The position numbers and the translations under genes are program-made. DNA of 64,000 nucleotides from Lactobacillus sp. MRS-253-APC-2B. Lineage in GTDB: Bacteria > Bacillota > Bacilli > Lactobacillales > Lactobacillaceae. Shown here one piece after another: positions 8,095 through 18,000 of the stretch; position 1 is the first letter of the stretch, and every line of letters begins with the position of its first letter. The notes beneath the pieces are model-generated. The model ran no database searches. It was not told the DNA's origin and was given only the letters and a program-made list of their open reading frames with translations. The stretch covers positions 1 through 64,000 of the forward strand of contig NZ_JABAFO010000002.1 of NCBI RefSeq assembly GCF_012843675.1, in the 5' to 3' direction.

Positions 8095-9438
8095 TTGGAA
8101 ACCGAAAAGATTATGGAAACGATTCGCATGGTCTCAGAAGAAAAGCTGGACCTGCGAACGATTACGATGGGGATTTCTCTGCTTGACTGTATCGATAGCG
8201 ATAGTGATCGGGCCTGCCAAAAAATCTACGATAAGATTACAACCAAGGCCAAGGATCTGGTACGCGTTGGTGAAGAGATTGAAACCGAGTTTGGGATTCC
8301 GGTTGCCAATAAGCGGATCACGGTTACGCCAATTTCATTGATTGCGGCGGCTTCTCATGATCATGACTACGTTAAGTATGCACTGGCACTGGATAAAGCA
8401 GCCAAGACGGTCGGTGTTGACTTTATTGGGGGCTATTCGGCACTGGTGCAAAAAGGCTACCAAAATGGCGACAAGACTCTGATTCAATCACTGCCGGAAG
8501 CCTTAACGCAGACTGATCTGGTATGTGCCTCAGTCAACGTTGGTTCAACGCGGACGGGGATCAATATGGATGCCGTCAAGGAAATGGGCGAAGTCGTCAA
8601 AAAAGCATCTGAGCTGGACTACATGAACAATGCCAAAATGGTAATCTTCTGCAACGCGGTTGAGGACAATCCATTTATGGCTGGGGGCTTTCATGGTGTC
8701 GGCGAGTCTGATGTGGTTATCAACTGTGGCGTCTCGGGTCCTGGTGTCGTTAAGGCAGCGCTGGAAAAAGTCAAGGGCGAGTCAATGGACGTTGTAGCCG
8801 AAACCATCAAAAAGACAGCCTTTAAGGTTACGCGGATGGGCCAGCTGGTCGGTACCACGGCAGCCAAGCGTTTGGGTGCCAAGTTTGGAATTGTTGACCT
8901 TTCGTTGGCTCCAACAGCGGCAATTGGCGACTCCATTGCCGAGATTCTTGAAGAAATCGGGCTGTCAAGTGTTGGTGCGCATGGTACTACGGCGGCACTT
9001 GCCATGCTTAACGATGCGGTTAAAAAAGGTGGTATCATGGCCTGCAGTCACGTTGGTGGGCTTTCTGGTGCCTTTATTCCGGTTTCGGAGGATGCTGGGA
9101 TGATCAAGGCCGTTAATGCCGGCTATTTGAACGTTTCCAAGCTGGAAGCCATGACGGCAGTCTGCTCGGTTGGGCTGGACATGATTGCCGTACCTGGTGA
9201 CATTGAGGCCTCAACCATCAGTGGTATGATTGCCGATGAGGCGGCGATTGGGATGATCAACGCCAAGACAACGGCAGTACGGGTGATTCCGGTTCCTGGT
9301 AAAAAAGTTGGTGACACGGTTGAGTTTGGTGGCTTGCTTGGCTATGCACCAATTATGGATGTCAGCCATGCCTCTTCGGCAGCCATGATCAGTCGCGGTG
9401 GTACGATTCCGGCACCAGTTCATAGTTTTAAGAATTAA
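8095..9438 (+). CDS. UPF0210 (DUF711) family protein
   Basis: A conserved 447-residue protein of unknown biochemical role; the family has a PFL-like fold. Visible features are several glycine-rich blocks: [51 protein letters not shown] and [17 protein letters not shown]. The start is TTG 8095, preceded by AGGAGG at 8083-8088 that overlaps the upstream stop codon; the next ATG (8113) would lose conserved residues. It is coupled to the ACT gene and ends in its own terminator. Confidence 0.9.
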   Translation: METEKIMETIRMVSEEKLDLRTITMGISLLDCIDSDSDRACQKIYDKITTKAKDLVRVGEEIETEFGIPVANKRITVTPISLIAAASHDHDYVKYALALDKAAKTVGVDFIGGYSALVQKGYQNGDKTLIQSLPEALTQTDLVCASVNVGSTRTGINMDAVKEMGEVVKKASELDYMNNAKMVIFCNAVEDNPFMAGGFHGVGESDVVINCGVSGPGVVKAALEKVKGESMDVVAETIKKTAFKVTRMGQLVGTTAAKRLGAKFGIVDLSLAPTAAIGDSIAEILEEIGLSSVGAHGTTAALAMLNDAVKKGGIMACSHVGGLSGAFIPVSEDAGMIKAVNAGYLNVSKLEAMTAVCSVGLDMIAVPGDIEASTISGMIADEAAIGMINAKTTAVRVIPVPGKKVGDTVEFGGLLGYAPIMDVSHASSAAMISRGGTIPAPVHSFKN

Positions 9439-9450
9439 TGATACGATATA

Positions 9451-9495
9451 GATCGTGTTTGCCTGTTTAAATTGACAAATCACGGTCTTTTTTTT
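9451..9495 (+). terminator. Terminator after the UPF0210 gene
   Basis: GATCGTG (9451-9457) pairs with CACGGTC (9481-9487), with inner TTTG/CAAA pairing, followed by a long T run. Confidence 0.75.
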
Positions 9496-9581
9496 ATTAT
9501 TAAATGAGAAATTGCGGTTTTATTTAGAGTATGTTATCATTATTCTAATATTTTTTTAATCTTGAATTGGAAGTGGGAAAT

Positions 9582-11168
9582 ATGAGTGTCCGGGTTCGCG
9601 ACCTATTGAAACTGCCAACCATGTCGCGATCGCATGTCGTCGCAGGTGAAGCAGGGCTGGATCGAGTGGTTTCAACAGTATCGGTAATCGACTTTACAGC
9701 GACGTCGGTTGCCCAACGAGAACTCTATCAGCCGGAAAATTCGGCTAATGAGCAGCTGCTTTTGACCTCGATCGATCATAACTATGATGTAGTGACTGAT
9801 TGTCGTCAGATCGAACAGCTGGCTAAAAACGGCTGTGTTGGCGTGGTTGTCTACTATGTCGGTGACAAGGTACCTACACTGCCGCCTAAGATCAAGGAAA
9901 CAGCTGATCAGCTGAATTTCTTGATAATTTTTGCTCAGGAAACACAAAAGAATCTGTCTTACAGTGCCGTGATCTCGGAGATTATGTTTGCGATTTTTCA
10001 AGATCGCATGCGTCATCCCAGTTTTGCGCCAACAATCATCGGCCGAGTTTCGGCAATGCCCGAATATCGGCGCAGCGTTGGTGAGGTTTTAAAGCTGCTG
10101 GCCGCAGAAATTGATGCATCACTAGCAATTATTGATAATCAAGGCGGGATTCTGTATCGTGAGACCTGGCCTAAAGGCACAGCCGTTAATTGGGAAAACC
10201 TCTTAAACGTAATCGAACAGATCAATATTAATGGTGAGCTGCCGGTGACGACGACTGATGGTATGAAGATCACGCACTGGCAGTTACCAAACAGTCCATA
10301 CACGGTGCTGATCATCAGCCGACAAACGGTAACCAACCTGACCTGTGAGCGCGTTGCCGAAACCTTACAGACGGCTTTGAATCTTTGGGGCAATCAAAGC
10401 CAAGATGATGAAAATTTGATTCGGGCAATTATTCAAGGTCAGGTCGTACGAGCAGCTCAATTGGGGCGTCAGTACCGCTTCGATCTGAAAGACACGCAGG
10501 CAGCGCTGGTGGTCAGCTGTCCAAACAATGTCAACAAGTCCAAGCTGAAAAAATGGGTCGATCAGTTAACGTTACGGATTGCTGGCCACATGATTAGTGA
10601 CTGGTACAATGATCAATTGATCGTTTTGCTGGAAAAATCGCCATCCTATCAAGAATGGCAGAGCTGGGAGAGTGGATTTAAAAAAGACGATCAGCAATTG
10701 GCTGCTCAATGCGTCGTTGTTTCGGCAACGATGGTGGATGGCTTTGGCGGTATTCAAAGACTGTATCAATTGGTCAGTCAATACATGTCGGCAGCGCAGA
10801 CGATCCTGCCGCACCGGTCGTTTTTCAATCAAGCTGACCTTGAGTTTGCCAGGGGATGTCAAAGAGAACTGCAGGAAGAAGGCACCGAGGTTATTCGTTG
10901 GCAAAAGCGGCTGGATGCCATGCAGCATAACCTGGTCGAGACCTTGCTGACCTTTTTGCTCGATACACCGCAAAATATCGAGCAGGCCGGTAACTTGCTC
11001 TATGTTCACCGGAATACGATCAAGTATCGTCTCAACAAGATCAGTAACCGATTTGGCTTTGTTCCCGGCGTAATGCCAGAATCATTTGAACTCTATCAAG
11101 CATTGGGGGTTCACCGGCTGTTGCGCGGCAATGAAGACGCCGATGAATTAAACGAATCAAACAAGTAA
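9582..11168 (+). CDS. PucR family transcriptional regulator
   Basis: The 528-residue protein has the PucR N-terminal ligand domain (VRDLLKLPTMSRSHVVAGEAGLDRVVSTVSVID, about 1-120), a GAF-like middle region, and a C-terminal HTH_30 domain (LLTFLLDTPQNIEQAGNLLYVHRNTIKYRLNKI, about 455-490). The family controls catabolic genes for purines, GABA and other amino-acid-like compounds, often as activators. I use ATG 9582 behind GGAAGTGGG; TTG 9567 is also in frame. It is monocistronic and its targets are not clear from context. Confidence 0.9.
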   Translation: MSVRVRDLLKLPTMSRSHVVAGEAGLDRVVSTVSVIDFTATSVAQRELYQPENSANEQLLLTSIDHNYDVVTDCRQIEQLAKNGCVGVVVYYVGDKVPTLPPKIKETADQLNFLIIFAQETQKNLSYSAVISEIMFAIFQDRMRHPSFAPTIIGRVSAMPEYRRSVGEVLKLLAAEIDASLAIIDNQGGILYRETWPKGTAVNWENLLNVIEQININGELPVTTTDGMKITHWQLPNSPYTVLIISRQTVTNLTCERVAETLQTALNLWGNQSQDDENLIRAIIQGQVVRAAQLGRQYRFDLKDTQAALVVSCPNNVNKSKLKKWVDQLTLRIAGHMISDWYNDQLIVLLEKSPSYQEWQSWESGFKKDDQQLAAQCVVVSATMVDGFGGIQRLYQLVSQYMSAAQTILPHRSFFNQADLEFARGCQRELQEEGTEVIRWQKRLDAMQHNLVETLLTFLLDTPQNIEQAGNLLYVHRNTIKYRLNKISNRFGFVPGVMPESFELYQALGVHRLLRGNEDADELNESNK

Positions 11169-11218
11169 AATGGAAAATTTTGGTTGTGGTGCCTAATGAT
11201 AAGCGGTGGTTTTATCCG

Positions 11219-11371
11219 TATAATGTTATGTATAGATTAGAAATCTATCAGCGAAGGATTTCTAATCAGTTGTCAGCGTCGGCAAGCGCTGGCACACTTC
11301 AAATTTTCCTAATTCCGAGAGTGGCCAGAGAAGACCTTGATATAAAGGCTTTCTGGCTACTCTTTTATTTT
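11219..11371 (+). ncRNA. Candidate small RNA between pucR and the MFS operon
   Basis: TATAAT (11219-11224) is followed by an 11-bp perfect inverted repeat (11235-11245 with 11257-11267), a 7-bp hairpin (TCAGCG/CGCTGG region, about 11272-11293) and a 12-bp intrinsic terminator (11318-11329 with 11352-11363 and a T run). No good -35 box is visible, so it may instead be a long structured 3' UTR of pucR. No reading frame of note lies in it. Confidence 0.35.
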
Positions 11372-11398
11372 AATTAATAGAAAAAGTCAACCGAAATC

Positions 11399-11436
11399 AA
11401 AAAATCGCATCGGAGGAGCAGCCCGATGCGATTTTC
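11399..11436 (-). terminator. Terminator of the MFS operon
   Basis: AAAATCGCATCGG (11401-11413) pairs with CCGATGCGATTTT (11423-11435). Read leftwards it ends in a T run, six bases after the transporter stop codon. Confidence 0.88.
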
Positions 11437-11441
11437 AGTTT

Positions 11442-12665
11442 TTAGTTAATTTTGCGATGCTGTGTCAGATAGACTAATAAGAAATCCAAAAGCAGTGTGC
11501 AGCCGGTAATGGCAAAGACGGCCGAATAACTGAAAAGCCCAGAGATCGTGGAGCCAAGCAAGGCCCCCAGCACTGACCCAGCAGCTTGGAAGGATTGATT
11601 ATAGCTAAAGACGCGACCAAAAGCCTCTGTTGGTACTTCTAGCGTTAGAATTGTCTGCGCCGCCGGCATTAGAGCTGCATTGGCAAAACCAAGCAAAAAG
11701 CGCCAAAATGCCAGCATCCATGGTGAATTGGTCAAAGTCATCGGAATAAACAATAAAGCAGCAGCGATCAGACCAGTCATCAAGACTATCTTAGGCCCAA
11801 TGCGATCCATGGTATGACCAACCTTAGAAGCCGCTACCAGATTGCCCAGACCAGGCGTGGCGGCGACGATCCCTGCAACAAATGCAATGTTGCCAGAATC
11901 ATGCATCATTTCCCTAACGTAAAGTGAGACGATAGGGTTGATTGACATGACTGATGATTGTACCAGCATGGTAGTTATGAACATGACCACAATTAATTGG
12001 ACGTTGTCGATCTGGCCCAGCAATTCCCGCATCGGTTTCATGTTTTCCTTTTTGATTGGGGTAAACTTTTCTTTGACCAGCAGCGAGGTGGCGATAAAAA
12101 CGCCCAGCATCAATCCGCCAGTAATAAAAAATGGGACGCGATATCCCCAGGCACCTGACAGAGTACCACCCAACAGCGGTCCGATCAGATTACCGGTTAC
12201 GCCGGCGGTTGTCATCGCTGACATGACCCAGCCGGATTTGCTGTGTGGCGTCTCGCCAGCCATCAGTGCAATCGAATTGTTAATGTAGCCAGAAAAGGCA
12301 CCTTGTAAAAAACGCAGACCAATAATCATCCAGACGTTGACCGAAAGCCCCGTCAAAAAAATCGTACAGGCCATTACGCCAGATGCTCGCATGCACATTA
12401 ATTTACGGCCCTTGCGATCAGCCAGACTGCCCCAGTATGGTGAGACAATTGCCTGGGAAATAAAGGTTGCCGCAAAAGCCAAGCCAGAATAGATATTAAG
12501 CTGAAAGCGCGAAAAATGGCCCAGTTCATCAATAAAAAGCGAGATAAACGGCATGGTCATCGAATATCCCATTCCGGTAATAAAACAGCCAAACCACAGC
12601 GTATAAAAAGTCTGATGCCATTTGCTGGGCAGCTCGTGATGAGTACCGATATCTGAGTCTTGCAA
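11442..12665 (-). CDS. MFS multidrug efflux transporter (DHA1 type, 12 TM)
   Basis: A 407-residue proton-coupled exporter in the cytoplasmic membrane, related to the PmrA/NorA-type drug pumps. Motif A is seen as GSLADRKGRKLM in the loop between TM2 and TM3, and the motif C-like region is GVTGNLIGPLLGG in TM5. Start is TTG at 12665 with GGGGGTGAT six bases upstream. It lies 30 bases downstream of a second, unrelated MFS pump gene in one operon. Substrates cannot be read from sequence. Confidence 0.88.
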   Translation of the reverse strand: MQDSDIGTHHELPSKWHQTFYTLWFGCFITGMGYSMTMPFISLFIDELGHFSRFQLNIYSGLAFAATFISQAIVSPYWGSLADRKGRKLMCMRASGVMACTIFLTGLSVNVWMIIGLRFLQGAFSGYINNSIALMAGETPHSKSGWVMSAMTTAGVTGNLIGPLLGGTLSGAWGYRVPFFITGGLMLGVFIATSLLVKEKFTPIKKENMKPMRELLGQIDNVQLIVVMFITTMLVQSSVMSINPIVSLYVREMMHDSGNIAFVAGIVAATPGLGNLVAASKVGHTMDRIGPKIVLMTGLIAAALLFIPMTLTNSPWMLAFWRFLLGFANAALMPAAQTILTLEVPTEAFGRVFSYNQSFQAAGSVLGALLGSTISGLFSYSAVFAITGCTLLLDFLLVYLTQHRKIN

Positions 12666-12695
12666 AAAATCACCCCCAATTAGATTTAAGACGGA

Positions 12696-14060
12696 TTATC
12701 CTTGTTGGCGCTTTTTCCAACCCAGATAACGATAAAAGATTACCAGCATCAAAATAGCCAGGCCAACGGTTACCCACATAGCAGCTCGTACTCCGGTTGT
12801 CAAAGAAGCCGGCAGTCCTGAGATAACGACCAAAAGCGTAACCGAAGCAGCCCCGCAAGCTTGCCGCAATGTGTTGTTAAGTGCGGTTCCGTGACTGTTT
12901 TCATTAGGAGCCAATTGTGAAAAGGCTTCAGAAAGAGCCGGGTTAAACAAAAAGGCGTTACCGATCAAACGGGTCATATAGGCAACCGTCAGTACCCAGA
13001 TTGGCATGTGAGCATTGACGTTGACCAGCGGAATCGAAGCCAAAAGCGTCAGGATACCACCAGTCGTAATCAGCCATTTTGGTCCATATTGATCGTACAG
13101 CCGACCGGCAATTGGTGCCACCAGCGCATTGCAAAGCGCGCCTGGCAGCAGAATCAATCCGGACTTAAAGCTGCCAACATGCATAACATTTTGTGTAAAG
13201 ATTGGCAACAGCTGCTCGGTTCCCAGCAAAATCATGAACGCACAGCAGCTGACAGCCGTCATCATCCGAAATGATGGGTAACGAACGATTTGAACCTTTA
13301 GCATCGGATCGGCCATGTGCAGCTGGCGCTTGACAAAGTACCACATAATGATCAAACCAACAATCAGCATGGCCAAACCAGCCAGCAGATTGATCTCAAA
13401 GACCGTCAGACTGCCCAGAATCAGTGATGAGCCGATTAAAGAGATCAAAACCGATACCAGATCGATCTTGATTGGTCGTGGCTTGGAAAAATTAGGCATC
13501 TTAAAGAAGGCACCTATCCAGACCAAAAGCATCAAAGGCAGTACAAAGATGAAAATGTAGCGCCATGAGAAGTATTCCAAAATCAACCCGGACAATGAAG
13601 GCCCCAAAGCCGGTCCAGAAGCGATAACCAGGCCTGACATGCCCAAGACGGAGCCGCGTTTTTCGGGGGGATAGATGGTGATCATCGTCGTCATCTGAAA
13701 CGTCATCAAGATCCCACCGGCACAAGCCTGAACCAACCGTGCCAACAGCAGCAACCAAAAGTTATTGGCAAAACAGCCAAGCAGCGTTCCGATAATGAAA
13801 GTACCAACCGTTGACAAGAAGACGCCTCGGTTGGTGAAGCGTTCATAAATATTGGATGACAGTGGCGTAATAACCCCGATCAAAAGCGTATAGCCGGTTG
13901 TGAGCCATTGAACGGCATTTAATGAAACGTGCAGATCATTTTTGATAACCGGCAGCGCGGTAACCATCATTGTTTGGCTGGCCAGACTAATGAAGCTGGC
14001 GACCAGAAGAATGATCGTAACGCTGCGACGAGTGCGCGCATCGACAGTGCTTGCGGACAT
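12696..14060 (-). CDS. MFS efflux transporter, DHA2 (EmrB/QacA) type, 14 TM
   Basis: The 454-residue protein has the length and layout of 14-helix drug:H+ antiporters: MVTALPVIKNDL in TM1 (motif D1-like), WLTTGYTLLIGVITPLSS in TM2, RLVQACAGGILM in TM4 and GLVIASGPALGPSLSGLILEYFSWRYIF in TM5 (motif C, antiporter signature). The ribosome site is AGGAAAGGAAG. It is the first gene of a two-pump operon. No adjacent regulator gene is seen apart from pucR on the other strand. Confidence 0.9.
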   Translation of the reverse strand: MSASTVDARTRRSVTIILLVASFISLASQTMMVTALPVIKNDLHVSLNAVQWLTTGYTLLIGVITPLSSNIYERFTNRGVFLSTVGTFIIGTLLGCFANNFWLLLLARLVQACAGGILMTFQMTTMITIYPPEKRGSVLGMSGLVIASGPALGPSLSGLILEYFSWRYIFIFVLPLMLLVWIGAFFKMPNFSKPRPIKIDLVSVLISLIGSSLILGSLTVFEINLLAGLAMLIVGLIIMWYFVKRQLHMADPMLKVQIVRYPSFRMMTAVSCCAFMILLGTEQLLPIFTQNVMHVGSFKSGLILLPGALCNALVAPIAGRLYDQYGPKWLITTGGILTLLASIPLVNVNAHMPIWVLTVAYMTRLIGNAFLFNPALSEAFSQLAPNENSHGTALNNTLRQACGAASVTLLVVISGLPASLTTGVRAAMWVTVGLAILMLVIFYRYLGWKKRQQG

Positions 14061-14248
14061 AAAAGACTTCCTTTCCTAAAAATAAAGCATTATAAAGTAG
14101 ACAAAGAATATAAATTCATACTTATCTAGTCTAGCATTGTAAGCGCCCTACAAAACAAGCCCAGAAAGTCGGTTTTTCAATTTTTATTGGGCAGCAGCCG
14201 GTGAGTTTTGATATGATTGATTTTGTGAATAAATAACGAGGTGACATC

Positions 14249-15106
14249 ATGAGCAACCGAATCGCGGTCTTTTCCGACGTGCACGGCAATTTGCACGCCT
14301 TGCAGGCAATGTATGCTGACAGCCTGCGTCATAATGTTGATGAATATTGGTTCATTGGTGATCTATTGATGCCTGGTCCAGGCGTAATGGAGATCTGGCG
14401 CTTGATCAAACAGATGCAGCCAACCGTGATGGTGCGTGGCAACTGGGATGATCTGACGGTTAAGGGCGTGAGAGGACAAATGGATCTGGAAAAACCATCA
14501 CGCATCTATTTTGCCCGGTTGGCACAATACGTTGGCGAGCACGTATCTGCTGGTGTAATTGACGAAATTGCCAGCTGGCCACTGCACGTTCAAAAGCAGG
14601 CGGGCAAGCTGATGTTTGGCATCTCGCATAATCTGCCAACTCTCAATATGGGGCAGGCGTTGTTTCCAACCAATCCCGTTGAACATTTTGATAAGCTGTT
14701 TGACGGCTTTAACAATCAAGACGTTGCCATTTATGCTCACGTGCACCACAGCTTGATGCGCTATGCCAGTGACGAACGCTTGATCCTAAATCCTGGATCG
14801 GTTGGTGAGCCGTTTAATGGCTGGTGGCCGCTGCAGCATGACACGCGTGCCCATTATTTGATTTTGGAAGTTGACGATGATGGGATTGCTGAGCTGGACT
14901 ATCGGCATGTGGCTTATGATCGCGAATCCGAATATGAGTTGGCCGTTGAAGCTGACATTCCTTATCTGGAACTTTATAAGCGGACTTTAGAAACTGGCCG
15001 TGTTAATACGCATGACCAGGAATTGCTGGATCAGATCAATCATAAATGGGACTATCTGGCTGAATATCAAGCCTATGCCGATCGCGTTAACAAGCAGCGC
15101 TTCTAA
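14249..15106 (+). CDS. Calcineurin-like metallophosphoesterase
   Basis: A 285-residue cytosolic phosphodiesterase/phosphatase. All metal-binding blocks of the family are present: FSDVHGNLHAL (about 8-18), GDLLMPGPG (about 37-45), GNWDD (about 70), HVHH (about 165) and NPGSVGEPF (about 183). The first block and the NPGSVG block resemble YfcE/MJ0936-type enzymes. The natural substrate is unknown. Start ATG 14249 follows GAGGTGA. Monocistronic. Confidence 0.9.
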   Translation: MSNRIAVFSDVHGNLHALQAMYADSLRHNVDEYWFIGDLLMPGPGVMEIWRLIKQMQPTVMVRGNWDDLTVKGVRGQMDLEKPSRIYFARLAQYVGEHVSAGVIDEIASWPLHVQKQAGKLMFGISHNLPTLNMGQALFPTNPVEHFDKLFDGFNNQDVAIYAHVHHSLMRYASDERLILNPGSVGEPFNGWWPLQHDTRAHYLILEVDDDGIAELDYRHVAYDRESEYELAVEADIPYLELYKRTLETGRVNTHDQELLDQINHKWDYLAEYQAYADRVNKQRF

Positions 15107-15190
15107 TAGATACCGATAGCTTGGGGTAACAATGCTTGAATCAAAAATACGATTGATCTGAATTTAATTACAAAAAGTAAGGCGAAAAAT

Positions 15191-15219
15191 TTGCGTTTAA
15201 TAATTCAGCTTGGCATAAT
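15191..15219 (+). promoter_or_regulatory. Promoter of rpsN
   Basis: TTGCGT (15191-15196), 17 bases, CATAAT (15214-15219). I looked for a Zur box, often found before this paralogue, and saw none that is convincing. Confidence 0.5.
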
Positions 15220-15294
15220 AGCAAACGAATGACTATGCAAATGTAAAAATCTTATTTTCTAAAACAAAATTTATGATCAATTGGAGGGAAGAAA

Positions 15295-15564
15295 ATGGCA
15301 AAGAAATCCAAGATTGCCAAGCTTAAGCATCAAGAAGCGCTGGTTGAAAAGTATGCAGCCAAGCGTGCCGAACTGAAGGCAGCTGGCGACTATATCGGTT
15401 TGTCAAAGCTGCCACGCAACTCAGCACCGGTTCGTCTGCATCATCGTGATCGTCTGGATGGTCGGCCCCATGCCTACATGCGTAAGTTTGGCTTGTCACG
15501 ACTGAATTTCCGTGAACTGGCTCATAAAGGTCAGCTGCCAGGTGTCAAAAAAGCCAGCTGGTAG
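15295..15564 (+). CDS. rpsN: 30S ribosomal protein S14, zinc-independent (long) form
   Basis: The 89-residue form of S14, which binds 16S rRNA in the head of the small subunit. It lacks the CxxC zinc ribbon of the 61-residue form and carries [49 protein letters not shown], the C-minus type signature. In other Firmicutes this copy replaces the zinc form when zinc is scarce. It stands alone, outside the main ribosomal operon, with a GGAGGGAAG ribosome site and its own terminator. Confidence 0.96.
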   Translation: MAKKSKIAKLKHQEALVEKYAAKRAELKAAGDYIGLSKLPRNSAPVRLHHRDRLDGRPHAYMRKFGLSRLNFRELAHKGQLPGVKKASW

Positions 15565-15572
15565 CCAAAATT

Positions 15573-15614
15573 AAAGATCCATGGTTTGAGATCACTCGAC
15601 CATGGATCTTTTTT
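15573..15614 (+). terminator. Terminator of rpsN
   Basis: AAAGATCCATGG pairs with CCATGGATCTTT around a 15-base loop, followed by a T run. Confidence 0.9.
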
Positions 15615-15688
15615 GGTTAGAACATGTTTTAAAACAACGGTAGCAGTATACTAAACTCAGATAATCCTTAAGAAGTGAAGTGAAGCAA

Positions 15689-17002
15689 ATGCCAAATAGA
15701 TTAATCAAATGGGTGGTCCGATTTAATCAGCGCTCATTTATCAAAATTACGCGGCAGACGTTGATGCTGTTGTTTCCAATTGCGTATGTTGGGGTACTGG
15801 CAGTTATGCTGAAAAAAGCATTTTTTGCAACGGACAGTTTTTTTTATAACATTGCCAATCTAGGTGACCTGATGCCGGACTGGCTTTGGAATGGTGTGAC
15901 CGCTTTTACATATGGACTGGTTAAGGTGACGTTTGGAATGTTTGGCGTTATGGCAGCCTATGCCGCGGCCCGCTATACTGCCAAGCTTTATCATTGTGAT
16001 GCACCGATGGCCGGGATGACTGGGTTTGTAACCATGCTGTTGGTGGCTTTTCGCTATGTTCGTGCCACTAATGATAGCATAATCTCGTTTGACTGGAATC
16101 TCTTGAGTGTCCGCAGTGTTTTATTTGCCTTGATTGTCGGCTATGGCGTGGGTCAGGTTTATCGCTGGCTGGGTAAGAGCGGTGAACCAGGCGAACAGAC
16201 GATTGAAACGCTTGAAAAAATGCAGCAGCGGGTCTTGAATGCGCTGAAGCCATTGTTTTTCTGTCTGACGATTGGTGCCATCGTGGGAGCCTTGTTTAAT
16301 TGGATGACGCTAAGTACCTGGCTGAACCTGGTCTATACCTGGCTGGAAAACTTTGGTCAGGGCAACCAGTCACTGTGGGTAGCGATTCCATTGATCATCG
16401 TCTCGCTTTTGCTGAGCTGGTTTGGTATCGGCGGACCAAGCATTAATACGGCAGCGCAGGGACTTACCGGAGCTGCTGCAGCTAATCTAAACTATGCATT
16501 GCAGCACGGTTCGGGTTGGAACGTTCCTTATAAGTATCTGGCATCCACGCTCTACAGTTCATTTGCCAACTTTGGCGGTGATGGCGTAATGCTGGCGCTG
16601 GTAATTGCCTTGATCATCGTTGGTCATCAGCCCGAGGTGCAGCGATTGGCCCGTTGGAATCTAGTGCCGGTTTTGTTTAACAGCAGCTATGGCTTGATGA
16701 TTGGTCTGCCGGTAATCTTGAATCCAATCTTTTTGCTGCCATATCTATTGCTGCCAATTGCCAACCTGTTGCTGGGAGCTTTGGCAATCTTACTGCATTT
16801 AATTCCGGCAACGCCATATCCATTGCCAATGGGGACACCAGGTCCATTAGCGGCGTTTATCGGTTCCAATGGTGATTGGGAGATTCTGCTGTTTTCATTG
16901 GTTCTCTTAGTCTTTGACGTCTGGGTATATATTCCGTTCGTACGTTTGGCCTTGGGTGTAGAATTAAAAACTCAGCGAGAAAAGGCGGTGGCATCATGCT
17001 GA
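15689..17002 (+). CDS. PTS EIIC component, lactose/cellobiose-like
   Basis: A 437-residue membrane protein with about ten hydrophobic segments that matches the PTS EIIC family of the lactose/cellobiose superfamily in length and in blocks such as LSWFGIGGPSINTAAQGLTG (about 245-265) and PYPLPMGTPGPLAAFIGSNGDW (about 370-390). No EIIA or EIIB gene is adjacent, so phosphoryl transfer would need partners from another locus. I use ATG 15689 behind AAGTGAAG rather than GTG 15680. Its end overlaps the next gene by seven bases. Confidence 0.85.
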   Translation: MPNRLIKWVVRFNQRSFIKITRQTLMLLFPIAYVGVLAVMLKKAFFATDSFFYNIANLGDLMPDWLWNGVTAFTYGLVKVTFGMFGVMAAYAAARYTAKLYHCDAPMAGMTGFVTMLLVAFRYVRATNDSIISFDWNLLSVRSVLFALIVGYGVGQVYRWLGKSGEPGEQTIETLEKMQQRVLNALKPLFFCLTIGAIVGALFNWMTLSTWLNLVYTWLENFGQGNQSLWVAIPLIIVSLLLSWFGIGGPSINTAAQGLTGAAAANLNYALQHGSGWNVPYKYLASTLYSSFANFGGDGVMLALVIALIIVGHQPEVQRLARWNLVPVLFNSSYGLMIGLPVILNPIFLLPYLLLPIANLLLGALAILLHLIPATPYPLPMGTPGPLAAFIGSNGDWEILLFSLVLLVFDVWVYIPFVRLALGVELKTQREKAVASC

Positions 17003-17904
17003 TTATCAATGATAAGGAGCGCCGCCGCAGCGTACGCTTATTGGCAGTCGTCACAATCCTGCTGATCATGCTGGCGTTTCCGGCTTATTTTTGGATGAAA
17101 GATACCAACCACTACCTGGCACAGCGCAGCAAGGCTCGGATGTCGCCCATTATTATGATTCCTGGCAGCTCAGCGACCAAGAATCGTTTTGATCAGATGG
17201 TCACGCTGCTCAATAAAGACACCAGTCATAAGCATAGCCTGTTGAAAATGGAGGTCTATAACGATGGTAAGATCACCTATACGGGTAAGATCAGCCAAGG
17301 TGACAATGAACCAATCATCGTGGTTGGTTTTCAAAACAATCATGATGGCTATGACAACATCAAAAAGCAGGCCAAGATGTTTGATGCGGCCTTTAGCGAA
17401 CTGATTGATCAATATAAGTTCAATAACTTTAAAGCATTTGGCCATTCCAACGGCGGCCTGATTTGGACACTGTGGCTGGAAAAATACTATTCACAGTATT
17501 CCGACTACGTAAAGATCAAACGCTTGATGACGGTGGGATCGCCATTTAACCTTAATGAAAGCTCAACTAAGAATCCAACGCAGATGTATACTTATTTTTT
17601 GAAGCATAAAAACAAGCTGCCATCAAGTCTGGATGTCTACTCGGTTTCGGGTGCCGATACCTATACTGAAGATGGGATCGTAAAACTGGGCAGTGTGCGG
17701 GCTGGTCGCTATATTTATCAAAAGCAGGTTAAGCACTATACTGAAATGACGGTGACCGGCAGTAAGGCTCAGCACTCGTCTTTACCACAAAATCGCCAGA
17801 TCATTCGCCTGATTGAGGAATATCTTTTGGATAGTGATCAGCAAAACGCAATCAATCCGAAAGCTAAAAAGACCAGTCACGACTCGTCATTACAAAATCA
17901 GTAA
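16996..17904 (+). CDS. Membrane-anchored alpha/beta hydrolase, DUF915 family
   Basis: A 302-residue protein with one N-terminal membrane helix (about 14-34) and an extracellular alpha/beta hydrolase domain. IIMIPGSSAT (about 52-61) is the oxyanion region, GHSNGGLIW (about 149-157) the nucleophile elbow with Ser151, and QHSSLPQN supplies the likely catalytic His. DUF915 proteins are secreted or surface hydrolases of unknown substrate in lactic acid bacteria. ATG overlaps the end of the EIIC gene, so translation is coupled; the two may act on the same compound (inference). Confidence 0.85.
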   Translation: MLIINDKERRRSVRLLAVVTILLIMLAFPAYFWMKDTNHYLAQRSKARMSPIIMIPGSSATKNRFDQMVTLLNKDTSHKHSLLKMEVYNDGKITYTGKISQGDNEPIIVVGFQNNHDGYDNIKKQAKMFDAAFSELIDQYKFNNFKAFGHSNGGLIWTLWLEKYYSQYSDYVKIKRLMTVGSPFNLNESSTKNPTQMYTYFLKHKNKLPSSLDVYSVSGADTYTEDGIVKLGSVRAGRYIYQKQVKHYTEMTVTGSKAQHSSLPQNRQIIRLIEEYLLDSDQQNAINPKAKKTSHDSSLQNQ

Positions 17905-17950
17905 AATAATATTTGCAAATTTGCTTTGCCAAAGGTTATCGTAGATATAC

Positions 17951-17984
17951 GTGCAGACGGCTTGCATTAAGTCGGGCACTTTTT
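17951..17984 (+). terminator. Possible terminator after the DUF915 gene
   Basis: GTGC-a-GAC (17951-17958) pairs with GTC-gg-GCAC (17971-17979) followed by TTTTT. The stem is interrupted, so it may be weak and allow read-through to the gene at 18001. Confidence 0.45.
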
Positions 17985-18000
17985 AAACAGGGGGATAAAA

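Noticed and set aside
15107-15294. Zur box or riboswitch before the zinc-independent rpsN
   Set aside because: No palindromic Zur-type motif or known aptamer could be seen; only a promoter.
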